A stretch of 64,000 nt of DNA from Epinephelus fuscoguttatus (GCF_011397635.1 NC_064771.1:13269379-13333378), one strand, 5' to 3'; positions 12,940-25,902 are shown, numbered from the stretch's first letter. Notes: generated by a model from the letters alone, not told the origin. Translations and numbers: made by a program.

Positions 12940-13059
12940 ATTTCTCGGAATTAATCCGGCGCATGCGCACCAACATATTTGTGTATTCTCAATTTTTCTG
13001 TAAATTATCCATCACGGCCCAGTAAACTGAACTCCGCCTTTTCTAACTACTGTAAATTG
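12940..13059 (+). promoter_or_regulatory. Candidate upstream promoter / alternative first exon
   Basis: GCGCATGCGC at 12959-12968 is the exact palindromic NRF1 core. A possible non-coding exon downstream ends at 13059 in AAATTG|GTAAGG, a strong donor. A YY1-like ATGGCGGC lies at about 13403-13410. It could be an alternative start for csnk1e or a separate non-coding transcript. A good donor on the opposite strand (about 13321-13332) would also fit divergent transcription. Motif evidence only. Confidence 0.35.
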
Positions 13060-13633
13060 GTAAGGTACTTGCAGAAGTCAACACAACTTTTGGGCATTTA
13101 AAGATACCATGAAAATATTTTTTCCTGTTTAATGTTTTCATGTCAAATTAAACAAATTAAGCTAGCTGTTAGCCGCTAAACTAGCAAAGCGAAACCGTTT
13201 TCGTGTAACATTAGTTAACTGAAACTCGTTAGCCTTTTAACTCCTCATAGTGGTTCCCTGTTAACATACTGGTTTTGCTGTTAAAATGAATGTATGCTGT
13301 AAAATTGTCTTAAAGACCTACTTACCTTACAGATAGTCATAGCTGCTAGTTTTAGTCCAACAGAGGTGATGTTAATTAGCTTACTTAAGTGACAGCTGTG
13401 CTAATGGCGGCACCACTTTGAAGTCCATTTTAGGAGGGTGATAAAACCACTTTATTGGCAAGACATTTTATTGGCATGACATTTCTTATGCGTTGCCAAA
13501 GCACAATTACAATTTAAGACAGTGAAAATTCGAAAACATTTAACAACGTATTATTACAAATTATTATTATTACAACAAATTACTAAGTGAAGGAGTGAAT
13601 AATAACACAGAGAGTGATCTGTGATGAGATGAA

Positions 13634-13870
13634 CTATATGTTGTTGTGTTGGCTGTCTCTGAGGCTGTGATATGCATTGACATATCTTGCTGCATCTATG
13701 GCGCTGACACTGTTTTCTCCAAGCAGATGTTGCATTTTAGTCTGGCCACAACATTTAATTTTCGTAATTAACTTTGCTCTGATGTCGTCATATGTGCTAG
13801 TCTCTATGGCCAGGCTGTGATCACCGAGTCTGTACATAGTCAGTATCTTTCTCAGTTTCTGATCTGTCAC
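13634..13870 (-). pseudogene. Possible LINE C-terminal remnant
   Basis: A 78-codon antisense frame contains YRLGDHSLAIETSTYDDI followed by KIKCCGQ. This loosely resembles the zinc-binding tail found after reverse transcriptase in several fish non-LTR retrotransposons. The frame is short, the cysteine pattern is incomplete and no reverse transcriptase is nearby, so this is weak. It may be chance. Confidence 0.25.
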
Positions 13871-14399
13871 AGCGGTCAGATAGTGTCAGACATGTGTACT
13901 GTTTGTTTAGGGTCAAATAGCATTGAAGTCTATGTTAAGATTTTGTGTATAAAGCGCTTTTAATGGTACTCAGTAGGGTTCCTCTGTACAGGCTACTGAA
14001 AAATACAAAATATTTGCAGTTCCACTCCAATTAGGTTTGTGATCAAGTGTTCAAATTTTTCACAAGAAATGTGGGTTATAAAGTAAGACATTTTTGTAGG
14101 AAGCACCACTAGAGGGTGTTGACACTTCTCCTAGACACAACAATTGGTGTGACACACACACACAGCACTGACCTGCCCATGCTGTTATTACATATATTTT
14201 CTACATTTTACTTAAAGGATGAATGTGAGAGTGATGTATTGGTGTAAATACATGTCGCAACTCTAAGTGAAGGGTGTGAGTGCAGCTGGTGTGTCGGTGC
14301 GCTTCATTCATGCCTGCAAAGCCCAGCAGCAGCACGGCGGCTTTAAGACAATCCGGGCATCTCTTCAAGTCTGTGGATGACATCATTGATATTGTCAAT

Positions 14400-14726
14400 G
14401 GTGTAAACTGAGAGAGGGCTGGGTGGGGGTGTGTGAGAGGGGGAGAGAGAGGAGAGCAGCCAGAGAGGAGAGAGAGAGAAGGACCTCAGTGTCTGGTTTC
14501 GACGTTTTTCCTCCAAAGAAAAAAAAAATCGTGACAGTGAATATCTTCCAGGGGGCTCCGGTCGGCTCGCACCAGCTGTGTTATCTGGGGGTCTTGTTTC
14601 GGGAGCGGGGGTTCGGGTGACATATCTCCGAGGTTATGAGCCGTCCGAAGCCGCGTCGGTGCGTCGCTGTCCAGGGTCCTGAGTGAGACACAGCCAGCGG
14701 GCGACCACGGAGCCTGACATAACCCG
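14400..14726 (+). promoter_or_regulatory. csnk1e: csnk1e core promoter and non-coding exon 1
   Basis: A locally GC-rich segment follows a CRE-like TGACATCA (about 14376) and a GA-rich tract (14440-14485). It ends at 14726 in ACCCG|GTGAGG, a strong splice donor. No start codon in frame with the kinase is present, so this is read as a 5'UTR exon joined to the acceptor at 16069/16070. The transcription start was not determined and the left boundary is arbitrary. Confidence 0.55.
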
Positions 14727-16026
14727 GTGAGGAGGAGGTGGGGTGGGGGGTGTATGTTGGCTAGTGTCTGGAGGCTTGTGTGTATGTGTGATGGTGTGTG
14801 TTAGGTTAGACAAATAGAGTCCAAATAGAGGCGTGTTGGGGTGGGGGGTGCGCTTGTTCAGAGGTCCTACCTGTATATGGAGGGTGCGGTTATGGGAATT
14901 ATTACCACGTTTGATGGTCAGTGGGGGGTGAACGGTGTGTTTTTGCATCCAGCACCTTCCCGATTTCATCTCCTGTGCTATCTGGGGCAACTGCATGAAG
15001 TATTCTCTTTGAAAATACAACGTCTTGCCTGTTTTTGCAGTCCTTTGCAGCAATAGTGGGTCTCAGTTTTGTAACACTGACAGTATAGCGCTCTGAGGAG
15101 GCTGCGAGAGGAGATGAGCTGGGGAGACTTGAGGTAAAGGGTTTGGTAATGTGCAGCAGTGGCTTGCTCTGCCTTATTTTCCCTGCACAGCGTATGTGGA
15201 TGGGGTGTATGTAGGTCTACAATGCAGCCAAAAAAACGAACTTAGTCAGCGTTTAGTGCAATGTCAAACAGGCATGTAAAGCCTAACCTCTGTCAAAAAA
15301 AGCCCCCAGTCGTTTCCCACTTTTAAGTCCCTATTTCATGGCTGTTCACACAGATAGGGCTTGGGTGAGGAAAACATGACTCATTCAAATTTCGTCAGGG
15401 GACTCCAGTCAGAAATTGGGAGTTTATGCAAATCGCTTGTACACAAGACCAGACTCCCTTGAAGTGCTTTGGGAAGAGTGTGTGAGATGCTGATCCAGCT
15501 CCCCCCCCTGCAGCTCTGAATAAATCATGTTATACAACTACACGCTCTGTTCTTCTTTGCTCGCACCTTTTCCCCATGCACTTCGTAAACACTTCATTGG
15601 CCTATATTGCTGTTCTCTGAGACACCAGGATTCATCATCGCGGCCTCTGAAGATGTAATGTCTCCAACTCAACAAAACATGGCTGGTAGGAGCAGCAGGG
15701 TGGTAACATCAGATCCTGTATACTGAGAAATGATTTGCTTCCACAGTTACATGAAGTCACTTTATAGCTGGAAGTGAGCAACATTTTCCTTCCTAGTTCC
15801 AGTGATTCAACTCAGGCTGCACTACGTCACTGCTTCACCTCAGCAATTTGCACTTTTCATTCTTTCTCATCTCTGCCATCGGTTTTCCCAAGCCTCCACT
15901 TTCATTTTCTTTCATGATTCAGCCGCCCCAGGGCTCGTAGCTTTGAGTCTGAAGTCTGCAGCTTTGCACCACTGTCCTTTTACTCTATTGATCACCGCTA
16001 ATTGATGACAGCTTTGTGTTTGTATC

Positions 16027-16054
16027 TGTGTGTGTGTGTGTGTGTGTGTGTGTG
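16027..16054. repeat. (TG)14 microsatellite before a csnk1e acceptor
   Basis: The run ends 15 bases before the coding exon that starts at 16070. Between them is only GCATTTACCCCTTCAG, so the TG run occupies the usual polypyrimidine and branch-point neighbourhood. Confidence 0.95.
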
Positions 16055-16091
16055 CATTTACCCCTTCAGTGAGTTGAAAAGCTCAGGAGCC

Positions 16092-19000
16092 ATGGAGTTG
16101 AGGGTGGGCAACAAGTACCGTCTTGGGAGGAAGATAGGGAGCGGATCCTTTGGAGATATTTACCTTGGTGAGAATTTGGACTGTTTGTGTTGTGCTAACC
16201 TGATATTGTTCCTTATTTCCTTAAATTCCAACAAAAGCGGATATTACACATATTCTAGTTTTTGCGAACTATGTTAAATAGATCTCACCCTCAAATTTCA
16301 CAGATCAAAAGACCCTTTATGTGTTGGAATTTACTGATGTCTTGTAATTACATCTCTGCTATTCCCCGGACAGGTTCTAACATCGCTACAGGAGAGGAAG
16401 TAGCCATCAAACTGGAATGTGTGAAAACCAAACATCCACAGCTCCACATTGAGAGCAAATTTTACAAGATGATGCAGGGTGGAGGTAAGACGCACAAGAA
16501 GTGTTTCAGGGATTTTGGAAGCTTTACTAGGGGGCACTGAGAGGCAGTGAACAGTTTAAGGGGCGCTAAGGGGTGTTTAGGGCTGCGGAGGGGAATGAGC
16601 AATGATTACAGTTATTTAGAAGGCATTGCGGTGTATTTAGAGACCTTAAAAGACATCTCAGGACATTTAGGGGCATGTAAGGTGCATTCAGGGTCATTCT
16701 GGGACACTGAAAGGCATCTTTGACTGAAATTAAGGAGCATTTAAGACAGTTTTTAAGGTCGTTGAGCGATATCAGTGGTTGTTCAGTAGCACTGAGGTGT
16801 AGTCATGGCTGTTAGGAGGTATTGAAGCATTGCATGTTAATGGAATTAACTAATATGAGATAAGACTTTATTGATCCTGGGGGAAACATTCACATCACAA
16901 CAGGACAGAGACGAGACAGATGTAAGAGAGGCAGGTGGAAAAGTTTTTTAATGAAAAAAAAAGAAAAATACATGGTAAAATAAGATTTAAATTTAAAGTC
17001 AATATTTAAATAAAATGAGGGAATTTGTAGCTTTATATTATATATACATCACAATAAAACTATAATATAATGACCATTATTTAATATGCAAGTTACATAA
17101 TAATTATATAAGGAAATTATTCAAATATTTGTGCCAAAGAAATCCATTGGTGCACATAGGGCATGACATGAAATGTGTACTATTTGTAATATAAACATTT
17201 ATATAGGTGTAAGAATAAATAAGTACAATACATATAATTACATATTAAAGTATGTTTATATAATATATGTGCAGATTATGTAACATGCACGCTATGCAGA
17301 AATAATTCACTAGTAGTAGTAATAATATAGCATTTTTATATGATGATATAAGTAATATAAAAAAGATGTATTATGTAGTGGTACCTATGTTGTGACTACT
17401 TATACCAGTGGTTCTCAAATGGTGTGCCGTGTTGCAAATCCAGGTGTGCTGTGGGATTTCGGGATAACCACATATTATTATTGCAATATTCAACTGGGCT
17501 TATACAAAAAGTTATGAATGAATTTTTAATTGATAGTATCAGTATGTCATGCTCATCTATTTCCTGATAAAGAGGCAAACTCTACCTAAAAAATTAAATT
17601 TTATTTAAAAAAACCTTCACAGGGAACCTATTTATTGCTATTCATGTGAGGGAATTATAAGTGTGCGACACGTCACATGTCTTACATTATTGCCCGTTTA
17701 AATGGATGTGTTATTCGTGCTTTGATGTAATTTTAAAATGTTTAAAATGAATTCTTGAATCATTTTTTGAATAAATATTTCATGAGTAATAGTTGGTTGT
17801 CAATTTTGTTTGATAGTAGTAAATAAAAACAAACATTTATGTTGTCATAAGAGTGATAACACACATAATAGAGGATATTGTGCTCAGATATAAATACAGG
17901 TGTGCCTTGAGATTTTGCCTTACCCCTTGGTGTGCCTTGGGCACAAAAAGTTTGAAAACCACTGACTTATAGTACTACTTCCCATAATAATAATAATAAT
18001 AATAAAAATAGTAATAAATATTATAAGGATTAGATGCAGGTGTATTGTTATGATTTTATTGTTATATTATGCAACATTAAAGCCACATACTGGGTGCTCT
18101 AGAGCAGTGATTCCCAACCAGAGGTACATGGATACATGGGGTACTTCTGTAGTTATCAGAAGATACATGGGAAGGTTGTCAAGGAGCTCAAGTCATTTGA
18201 TGAAATAGAAATTTCTATTTGATGTGAAAAAAATGTCAGCATATTGAGTCAGTTATTACACCTGAGCAATTTAAAGGTATACTGTGCAGGATTTTCCCCT
18301 AACAAACAAACAAACAATGTGTAGACTCATACAGAAATAATCCCTCTCAGTCATCACTGACGACCCACTGGAAGTGCGTGGCAGTGTTCTTATCTGATTT
18401 TGCTGTGTTTGGGATGCTCCTCGGTACAGCACGCAGGTGAGGTTAGGACTTTATAAAAACATAGGGACCAGGTGCAAGACAGTAAGCAGCACACATCCAA
18501 GAGGAAGCTGCAAAAATTGCATGACGCAGCACCAAAAAATAACATCAAGCGGACAAAGCTTATTTCAAAACGAGAGTGAATCTGGGGTTTACTTTAATTT
18601 TTACTTTAGCTGGCGATGGTGTTTACAAATGGTAGCCGACAATTCCTGCATAGTATGCCTTTAAGTTGTGACCAAGAAGTGTCCAAAACAAGTAATGTTA
18701 AACAAGTAATGGAGAAACAGTTAAACAGTAGGTAAAATTGAAAATAGATTGTTGATAAACCTGAAAGTAAAGTAAATATTAATTGTCTGCTTTAGTGGCA
18801 GTAGTAGTATGAATGCAAACTGCAGTGAAAATTGGTGGATTGTAACCCATATATACACTAGTTACTCAACTCTGTCTGTTAATGCACTATTGTGTTTCCT
18901 AATCCTGTGATTCCCCTACCCTTCCTCCCCACAGTGGGAATCCCATCTATTAAGTGGTGCGGAGCGGAGGGTGACTACAACGTTATGGTAATGGAGCTGC

Positions 19001-22000
19001 TGGGGCCCAGTCTGGAGGACCTGTTCAACTTCTGCTCCCGCAAATTCAGTCTGAAAACAGTCCTGCTGCTGGCCGACCAGATGGTGAGACAGACTTCCTG
19101 ACTGCAGTCCACACTGTAAAACATAATAGTTCATCAGGGTTTTTCTTGGGATCCAGAGCCGATAATTGCCACGCAGTCCCTCCGTAGTAAGTAATTACTG
19201 GAAGAGCTCGCTGAAGGACGCTGTTATGTTTTATGGAGGCTTCATCAGGGTTCATTGAGTCTTTGTAAAGAGGTTCCTCCGGGCATCCAAGGAAAACAAC
19301 AGATAAACAGTAATAGTTGTAAATGATGGGAAGGTACACGCTAAATAATACTATTCCAATCCTATTCATATTTGTCTAAACATGCACCTTTGCTCCCACA
19401 TAATGCACTGAAGTCAACCTCAGGCTGGGAAGTTACACTGATTTCAATAAAAGGATGTGGCTATTTTTAGACTGGAACTAAATGGATCATTTGAAATCGG
19501 AGAATAATTCTCATCTAAACCTCTGAAGCTTGTTTCCTGGCTCCAGACAAAGCTTATCCCCTCACTATCTCTGACCATTCAGCTCCTCCATAAAAGTCAA
19601 TTCCAATCTAGGACATGGAAGCTCCGCAAGACGGCCTAATCCCCGTCGCAGGGGTCAGCCCGTGGTGTCTTTTATGAGCCTCTTTAATCCCTCATATGTC
19701 ATTCTTTAGTCTACAACCGGCACATTTGTTCTTTTCGTTCCATTTTCTCTCTGCAACTTTGACCTCTTTTCCTAATCGCTCTCTGTGCTGTCGTTGTAAC
19801 ATCTCTCCTTTCCTCTCCTCTAAAGGGGCAATAACTAAGATTTTAACTCTCCCATAACATAAAATGACCTCTATATATCTGCAGACTGACTGACATTGTT
19901 ATTGATTAATACCAATGACTCAACTATTATTTCACCAGGCAATGAGACTTGTGGCCTTTAAAACTCACTTTCAGTTTTAGACTAAACACTCTGTAACTAT
20001 GGGAATATAAAGACTTTAAGCCAACTCACTAATCTGAAAACATGTGGAAAGATAGATCCTCATTTATATATTTTCAAACATCAGATCACTCAGTTGTATT
20101 CCACATTGCGGGTTTTATGCATGTGACCAACACCCGTATGTTATCTAGAAATACAGAAGGGGTCAACCCTTCAACAAATATAAAATTTCAAGGACCACAC
20201 CCAACAACTGCACACACTAAGGCACCGACAATACTACTCTTTTTTAAAGCACACCACAGCAGATGATTTTAGATGCATTTCCCACCTTATAGGCAGTCAT
20301 TGATCTCCACTTCTTTTATTGCGCTATGAAAATCAGCTTGAGATGTGAAAGGTAATCCGTCACTTTAAGGGCACCATTACTTGCCTTATTTTGTGAAAAC
20401 GGTGACTGTAGTTTGGTTTTGCAACTGTGAGCATGCTCTGCTTAAAAAAACTCCTTGTTGGTGCATTCAAGGACACTATGACTTTTGAGATGTTACAGTA
20501 GCCTTCTTAAGGGCAATGCTTTTAATGTAAGAAACACCCGACACATACAGTATGATCCTTTTAATGTTGTCCCTCTGTGTTATTTTTTGTCTTCTGGCTT
20601 TGATTTTATAACAACTTATTAATAGAATGCCCTTTGGTAGTTGACGTTGAATCTTGGATGTCAGAGCAGTTCATGATGGCAACATGCATTATTACATGGA
20701 AATGTTATTATGTAACTGTGACAAAAGATTGATTCAACACATGAAACCCAGTGAACTTGTCAAAAGGAGTACAACTCGACCTGTGAAAACAGTTGTATAC
20801 TGTCCCGTGACTCTAAACGGAGCCTTCTTTAGATTCAATTCGTATTTATGGTATGTCGAATTTTGCTTGAGACTCCAATTTTAAACAGACAGCCTGCGTT
20901 TAAAAACTTGGGGGATATTGCTGCCTTTAAATGGTATTCATGAGCTTGTGGTTAAGGCTTGAAGTTCAAGTGGTTTAAGATGTGAGAACACTGCTGCTAG
21001 GCAACAGCAACATGAACTAAAAAAGTTTGCAGTAATTACTTATAACTAAAAAGCACATGAGCTAATATTAATGTTATTGTCACCGTCTAGACCTCACCAA
21101 GGCTAACAATTTAGCAAGCTAGCGAGCAGGTAACATAATGGAGGAAATGGAAAGGCATTATCTATCTTTTCCTCAGATATATTATTAAAATTAAAAAGAA
21201 AAACACTATACGACAAAAATTACAATATCTAATCTTACCGTCCACAGAAAAAAAACAACTTCCAGACATTCATCATTTCCGAAAATGTCAGTAAGCACGT
21301 CACAACAGGGGGGCCTTCATTTGAACACTGTTACACAACCCATTTGAAGGCAGCTTAAGATGTGGGCACTTACCTAACAAAAGACTATTTGGTTGCATTA
21401 TGGGAGCTATAGGATCCATTGTTTATGGAGCTAAACACATATTCAGGAGTAAAAGTCAAGATATCTTGCCCTCTGCTGCTTTGACCATTTCTTTTTTAAA
21501 TCTGCCTCTTGTGTGTCCTCCAACACTCCAAGTCCTCCTTTATGAAAGTGCAGTGCTAAATTGCAGTGTGTGAGTGAGTGTCCCTCTAAGGCAAATAAAT
21601 ATTTATGATTCATTTTGACTGACTCTCATAGCACACTGACATAAAATAACCCAGGGGATTCCTGAAAGGTCTAAACCTAAAAACTCACAGTATACCCCAT
21701 GAATTGAATTTTTTTGTTAATGGACAACAACATGCAAAACCACTAATACTCTCCGTTAATCCCAGCTAAACCCTGTTCCCTGTCTCTCCGTTCCAGATCA
21801 GTAGGATTGAATACATCCACTCCAAGAACTTCATCCACAGAGACGTGAAGCCTGACAACTTCCTGATGGGGCTCGGCAAGAAGGGCAACCTGGTCTACAT
21901 TATCGACTTTGGCCTCGCCAAGAAGTACCGTGACGCCCGAACGCACCAGCACATCCCGTACCGTGAGAATAAGAACCTAACCGGCACGGCCCGCTATGCC

Positions 22001-25000
22001 TCCATCAACACGCATCTGGGCATCGGTAAGACAGCGTACACACAGAGACTGGCCTAGATATCTGTGCAGGTGTGAATGTGTGTGTTCTGCTAACCCCACT
22101 GTGGTTTATGTGTGTGTTCACAGCAGTGTCAGTAGAACATGTTGCAATATGCATGCTTATCGATCAGGACTGGATTATTAGAACTGCAGCTACCTCTCCT
22201 TTCCTTCAACTTTTATCCTCTACCTCTTTTTTTGTCTCCTTTGCTTCTCCCTCCTCAAACTTTTTTTGCCTCTCCTGTCTTCTCTCTTGCTCTTTCTGTC
22301 TATTCCTCCACAGAGCAGTCGAGGCGAGACGACCTGGAGTCTCTAGGCTACGTTCTCATGTACTTCAACCTGGGCTCTCTGCCCTGGCAGGGGCTCAAGG
22401 CTGCCACCAAGAGGCAGAAGTATGAACGCATCAGTGAGAAGAAAATGTCCACCCCCATCGAAGTGCTCTGCAAGGGATACCCTTGTGAGTACACAGAAAC
22501 AGACACTAATAACAGCAGAGAGGCCACTTTAAAGAGGACTTTTGCAATATTTCCTCTCAGAAGGTTTGACACCTGACTTTCTTTGCTTAAAATCCCCTTC
22601 CTCTGACTCCACTTCAAGCCGCATTCCTTATATGTACTGATGATATGTGCACACACACTTGGCCAATAAAGCTGATTCTGATTTCTCTCTTGTGTCTCCC
22701 AGCTGAGTTCTCCACTTACCTGAATTTGTGTCGCTCCCTGCGGTTTGACGACAAGCCAGACTACTCATATCTGAGGCAGCTCTTCAGGAACCTTTTCCAC
22801 AGACAGGGCTTCTCCTATGACTACGTCTTTGACTGGAATATGCTAAAGTTTGTAAGTGGCTCGTCATGTTCTGTAACAGTTGCTATATTCACAGAACACT
22901 GTGAGCATCATGCTTTTGCAAACTACTTCCAGCCTAGAGGTTTCAAATGCCTTTTCTATTATGTTTTTGTCCTTTTTCTCCTCTCCAGTATGTTTACATC
23001 TGTACTATTCCTCTTTGTTTCAGGGGGCCAGCAGGACCGCAGAGGATGGAGAGAGGGAGAGGAGGGAGGGAAAAGAAGGGGAGGAGCGAGCAGGAGGAGG
23101 CCAAAGAGGAGCTGGAGGTCGAGCTCTGCCACCTGGTCCAAACCCTTCAGCAGCCAACAGAGTCAGGAACGAGGCAGATGCCGCTCCCGCAAACCCGGCC
23201 ACACGTGGGGTCCAGCAGTCAGGTCAGAATGCTGTTTGTGGTTTTGGAGATACAACTGTAACAGACTGAAGGCTTTCAAATCAAGCACGTGTCTATGTGT
23301 GCAGGTAACCGTTCTCCTCAGGCGGGGAGAGCAGAGCGAGCCGAGCGAGAGAGGAAGGTGGCCATGAGGCTTCACCGCGGGGCCCCTGCCAATGTCTCCT
23401 CCTCCGACCTCACTGCACGCCTCGACCAGTCACGCATCACTGCATCACAGGTAGAAAGACTGTGGCTTTACAGGTTCAGCAAGACTCTGTTGTGAAGGGA
23501 GGCACCGCATGTTTTATGCGCATCAGTTGCTTCAACTGAGAGTGTCGTCTTATTCACTAGGACATACAGATTAAGGTGGCGAATCACAGAGCACAGGGCC
23601 AACAAACAGACTGAGTCATCACATGTTGCAAGTGCAAATTGCCTGATATCAGACAGCACTGTCAACTTATTCCACTCCATTTCCATCTTCAGTGTGACAT
23701 TACTGGATGTCTATTCTTACTGATTTCCCTGAGAGAGGGGGATTCAGTTTTCCCTAACCAATCACTAGAGACCCACGTATCTACTTGACTCTGTTGTCAT
23801 TTTAAGTCCACACTGATGCGTAGCCAAGGCAACATACAGGTTTTGCCAGGGTTTTTATGAGTGGTGCGGAGTGAAGTGAAACAAAGTAAGATTTTGGGAG
23901 AAGACATAGCAACATCTGTCTTGTGTACAGCACTCGTAATTGTTGTTATTACTCCTCATTGGCTTCGGCGCACCACTTGACAACAGCTTGACAACAGTAT
24001 GACAACAGGGTGAATCCTGCACGTGGTGCTGATTGGCTAATTGTTAGTCCCCCTGTGCGGCCCTCATTGATTGTTTTTTTATGTTAACTGAGAAACTGCT
24101 GTTCCATGCCACGATGCCAGGTGAATCAGTCAGCTCTGTGGAGTGGGTATATTCCAAGGTTGGACCCAGGCATGACATCTCACTGATGCAAACTGAAGAA
24201 AGTCCTGTGTTTCTTGAATCATTCGTAGCCATGTTAGCAGCCATGCTAGTTGGTCAGTCAGTCCACGGCTTTAGTCCACATTGATATATCTCAGTAACTG
24301 TTTGGCCGATCACCATGAGATTTTGTACAGACATTCATGATCCACAGAGGATCAATCCTACTGACTTTGGTGAGCATCTTACTTTTTCTGTGGTGTCATA
24401 GGCATATCAAAGCTCTGACTTAAAGGTGAGATACCCTGACTTCAGTCTACTGAGGGGATTAGCACAAAATTGTTCACGGACATTCAAGGTCTCCTGACGC
24501 TATACCCAAATGACTTTGGTGATCCCTGACTTTTTTTCAAGTGCTACCATGAGATTTAATTTTTTTTTTTTTGTCCAATACTTTGGTTTATGACCAAATA
24601 CCTGCAAAACCAATGACTTTTTTCAGCTGTGGTGGTATGCTAACACACTAAACTAATACGCTAAACATGTTAAACATTATACTATGTGCTAGCATAGTAA
24701 TTTTGAGCATGTCCGTAAGCTGATGTTAGCATTTAGCTCAAATCACCACTGAGCCTAAGTACAGCCTCACAGAGCTTCGGGCATGTCTGTAGACTCTTGG
24801 CCTTATTTTAGAATTTACAAAACTCAACCATAAATAAGCTGCAGTAGATATTTCCCTCTTTTCTTGTGTCACATTAATTGCATTTTATTGTGAATGAAAT
24901 GGATCATAAGGATTTTCATTACCTTGGACTGCTGACATCGCTACGTTCTCTGTTATGCTCGCTGCTCATGTTGATACAAATTTATAATTTATGATGCCAA

Positions 25001-25803
25001 ATTGCAAATATTGAAGCTGGGAAGATATTCAAACACACTCTACTCATAATTACCACCACAAGATATTGATGTGGAGAGGTTTTGTTACTGTGCAGTTTAA
25101 GTCTGACATGATACAAACACAGAATAGACTAATCCACCAAGGCAGGCTCCTTGTGTTCCAAAGCCTCTTTATCATGTGTAATCGAACTCTATTAAGTGCT
25201 TCTTCATTTATTAGGGATCATATCTGCATCCTGCAGTAATGTCAGCAGCCATTTTTAAAACCCAAACAGTCTTTACATCACTACTCAGATAATCTTACAT
25301 GCTCTGTGACAATTTAGCGGAGCAGATGTTCCACATTCCAAAAGATAAAATCTCAGTTTACACTGTACAATCTGAATTTGCATAAATTAACTATGAAGTA
25401 GACAAAACAAGCACATTTGCATATTATCCTATGATCTTGATAGTTTAACAGTACAACAGGCGTTCACTGATTGCACCAGGGTGTGAGATGACTTAGTGGT
25501 GGTTTTCTGATTTGAAGCCGACTGTTCCAGGTCAAAACCTTTGGTCACTTTGTGTGTTTCTGTTTCTCTGTGGGCCCGCCCGCCATCTGAATTGTTTCTA
25601 TGCTAGCAGCAGCCTTTGTATAACTGCTGACAGATCACAAAGATCCGTAGCCTTACCAAACAGGATTTGGGTGTGGAAGAGCTCGCATTTTAAAAACAGT
25701 GTCTTCTTCAGGTGTCTGTCTTCTCCTCTTTGATCAGCTTAAAGCTTCTCATCTTTCCTTCCTCACTCAGGTCAGTGTGCCATTTGAACATCTGGCAAAG
25801 TGA
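16092..25803 (+). CDS. csnk1e: Casein kinase 1 epsilon (complete)
   Basis: Ser/Thr kinase of the CK1 delta/epsilon class that phosphorylates PERIOD proteins (circadian clock) and Dishevelled (Wnt). Coding exons: 16092-16167, 16374-16484, 18935-19083, 21797-22025, 22314-22484, 22703-22851, 23024-23222, 23305-23450, 25771-25803; 420 aa against about 416 in human. The start [12 protein letters not shown] has a strong context (AGCCATGG). Visible kinase features: glycine loop GSGSFG 16-21, AIK Lys38, HRDVKPDN 126-133, DFG 149-151, and the CK1-type SIN in place of APE. The fold ends near residue 293. The tail 296-420 is Arg/Glu and Gly-rich with [27 protein letters not shown], and ends [10 protein letters not shown]. 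This tail is epsilon-like and serves as an autoinhibitory phosphorylated region in the family. All phases match. The last coding exon carries only 10 codons plus the stop. Confidence 0.95.
16520..16830. repeat. Degenerate minisatellite in a csnk1e intron
   Basis: About 300 bp of irregular units of roughly 20 bp built on AGGGGCATTTAGG / GGCACTGAGAGGCA (for example 16533-16545, 16559-16580, 16664-16700, 16701-16720). The units are strongly decayed. No coding potential. Confidence 0.5.
16856..16890. repeat. ACTTTATTGATCC-type retroelement tail
   Basis: Contains GACTTTATTGATCCTGGGGG, a sequence class common at the 3' ends of fish retroelements. Only the tail is recognisable and no coding portion is seen beside it. 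Confidence 0.4.
17406..17964. mobile_element. hAT-like MITE in a csnk1e intron
   Basis: Begins CAGTGGTTCTCAAATGGTGT and ends, inverted, with TTTGAAAACCACTG. This CAGTGGTT terminus is classical for Charlie-type hAT elements. The flanks ACTTATAC (17398-17405) and ACTTATAG (17965-17972) are a 7-of-8 match, as expected for an old 8-bp target duplication. About 559 bp with no transposase frame. Confidence 0.75.
18271..18664. mobile_element. TTAA-flanked MITE, copy 1
   Basis: Bounded by TTAA on both sides, with termini TTAAAGGTATACTGTGCAGG and (right) CCTGCATAGTATGCCTTTAA, which are inverted repeats. The interior contains CAGTCATCACTGACGACCCA, closely matching a segment of the element at 43019-43282, so both are one family. 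TTAA target sites suggest piggyBac-type mobilisation (inference). Confidence 0.65.
19084..21796 (+). other. csnk1e: csnk1e intron, 2.7 kb
   Basis: Intron between the exon ending DQM and the catalytic-loop exon. No RNA gene, exon or intact element was recognised. A short GCTA-rich patch occurs at about 21100-21130. Confidence 0.6.
24270..24800. repeat. Dispersed teleost repeat in the last csnk1e intron
   Basis: Contains GATATATCTCAGTAACTGTT, GACATTCATGATCCACAGAG and a later GCTAACACACTAAACTAATA ... GATGTTAGCATTTAGCTC stretch. This composite recurs widely in teleost genomes, as I recall. No coding frame and boundaries uncertain. Confidence 0.5.
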
Positions 25804-25878
25804 GTTCCTCCTGGCTGGTCTGCAGGTCAGTGGCAGGTATGGACATGTCTCTCTCTCTCTCTGCCTAGCAAACACACA

Positions 25879-25902
25879 CATACACACACACACACACACA
25901 CA
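25879..25902. repeat. (CA)12 microsatellite
   Basis: CA run about 75 bp after the csnk1e stop codon, in the putative 3'UTR intron. Confidence 0.9.

Larger units (their letters stand above)
11671..14399. other. tnrc6b-csnk1e intergenic / csnk1e upstream region
   Basis: No protein-coding exon is supported. It holds a dispersed repeat (12205-12495), a possible promoter near 12950-13060, GCTA-rich words at 13158-13190 and a possible degraded LINE remnant (13634-13870). The remainder is AT-rich sequence in which I see nothing. Confidence 0.5.

Noticed and set aside
22072-22576. Overlapping open frames around csnk1e exons 21797-22484
   Set aside because: They read through introns; only the spliced kinase frame is conserved.
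16092-25803. Assignment as csnk1d instead of csnk1e
   Set aside because: The tail ([30 protein letters not shown]) and the tmem184b/maff neighbourhood fit epsilon better than delta.
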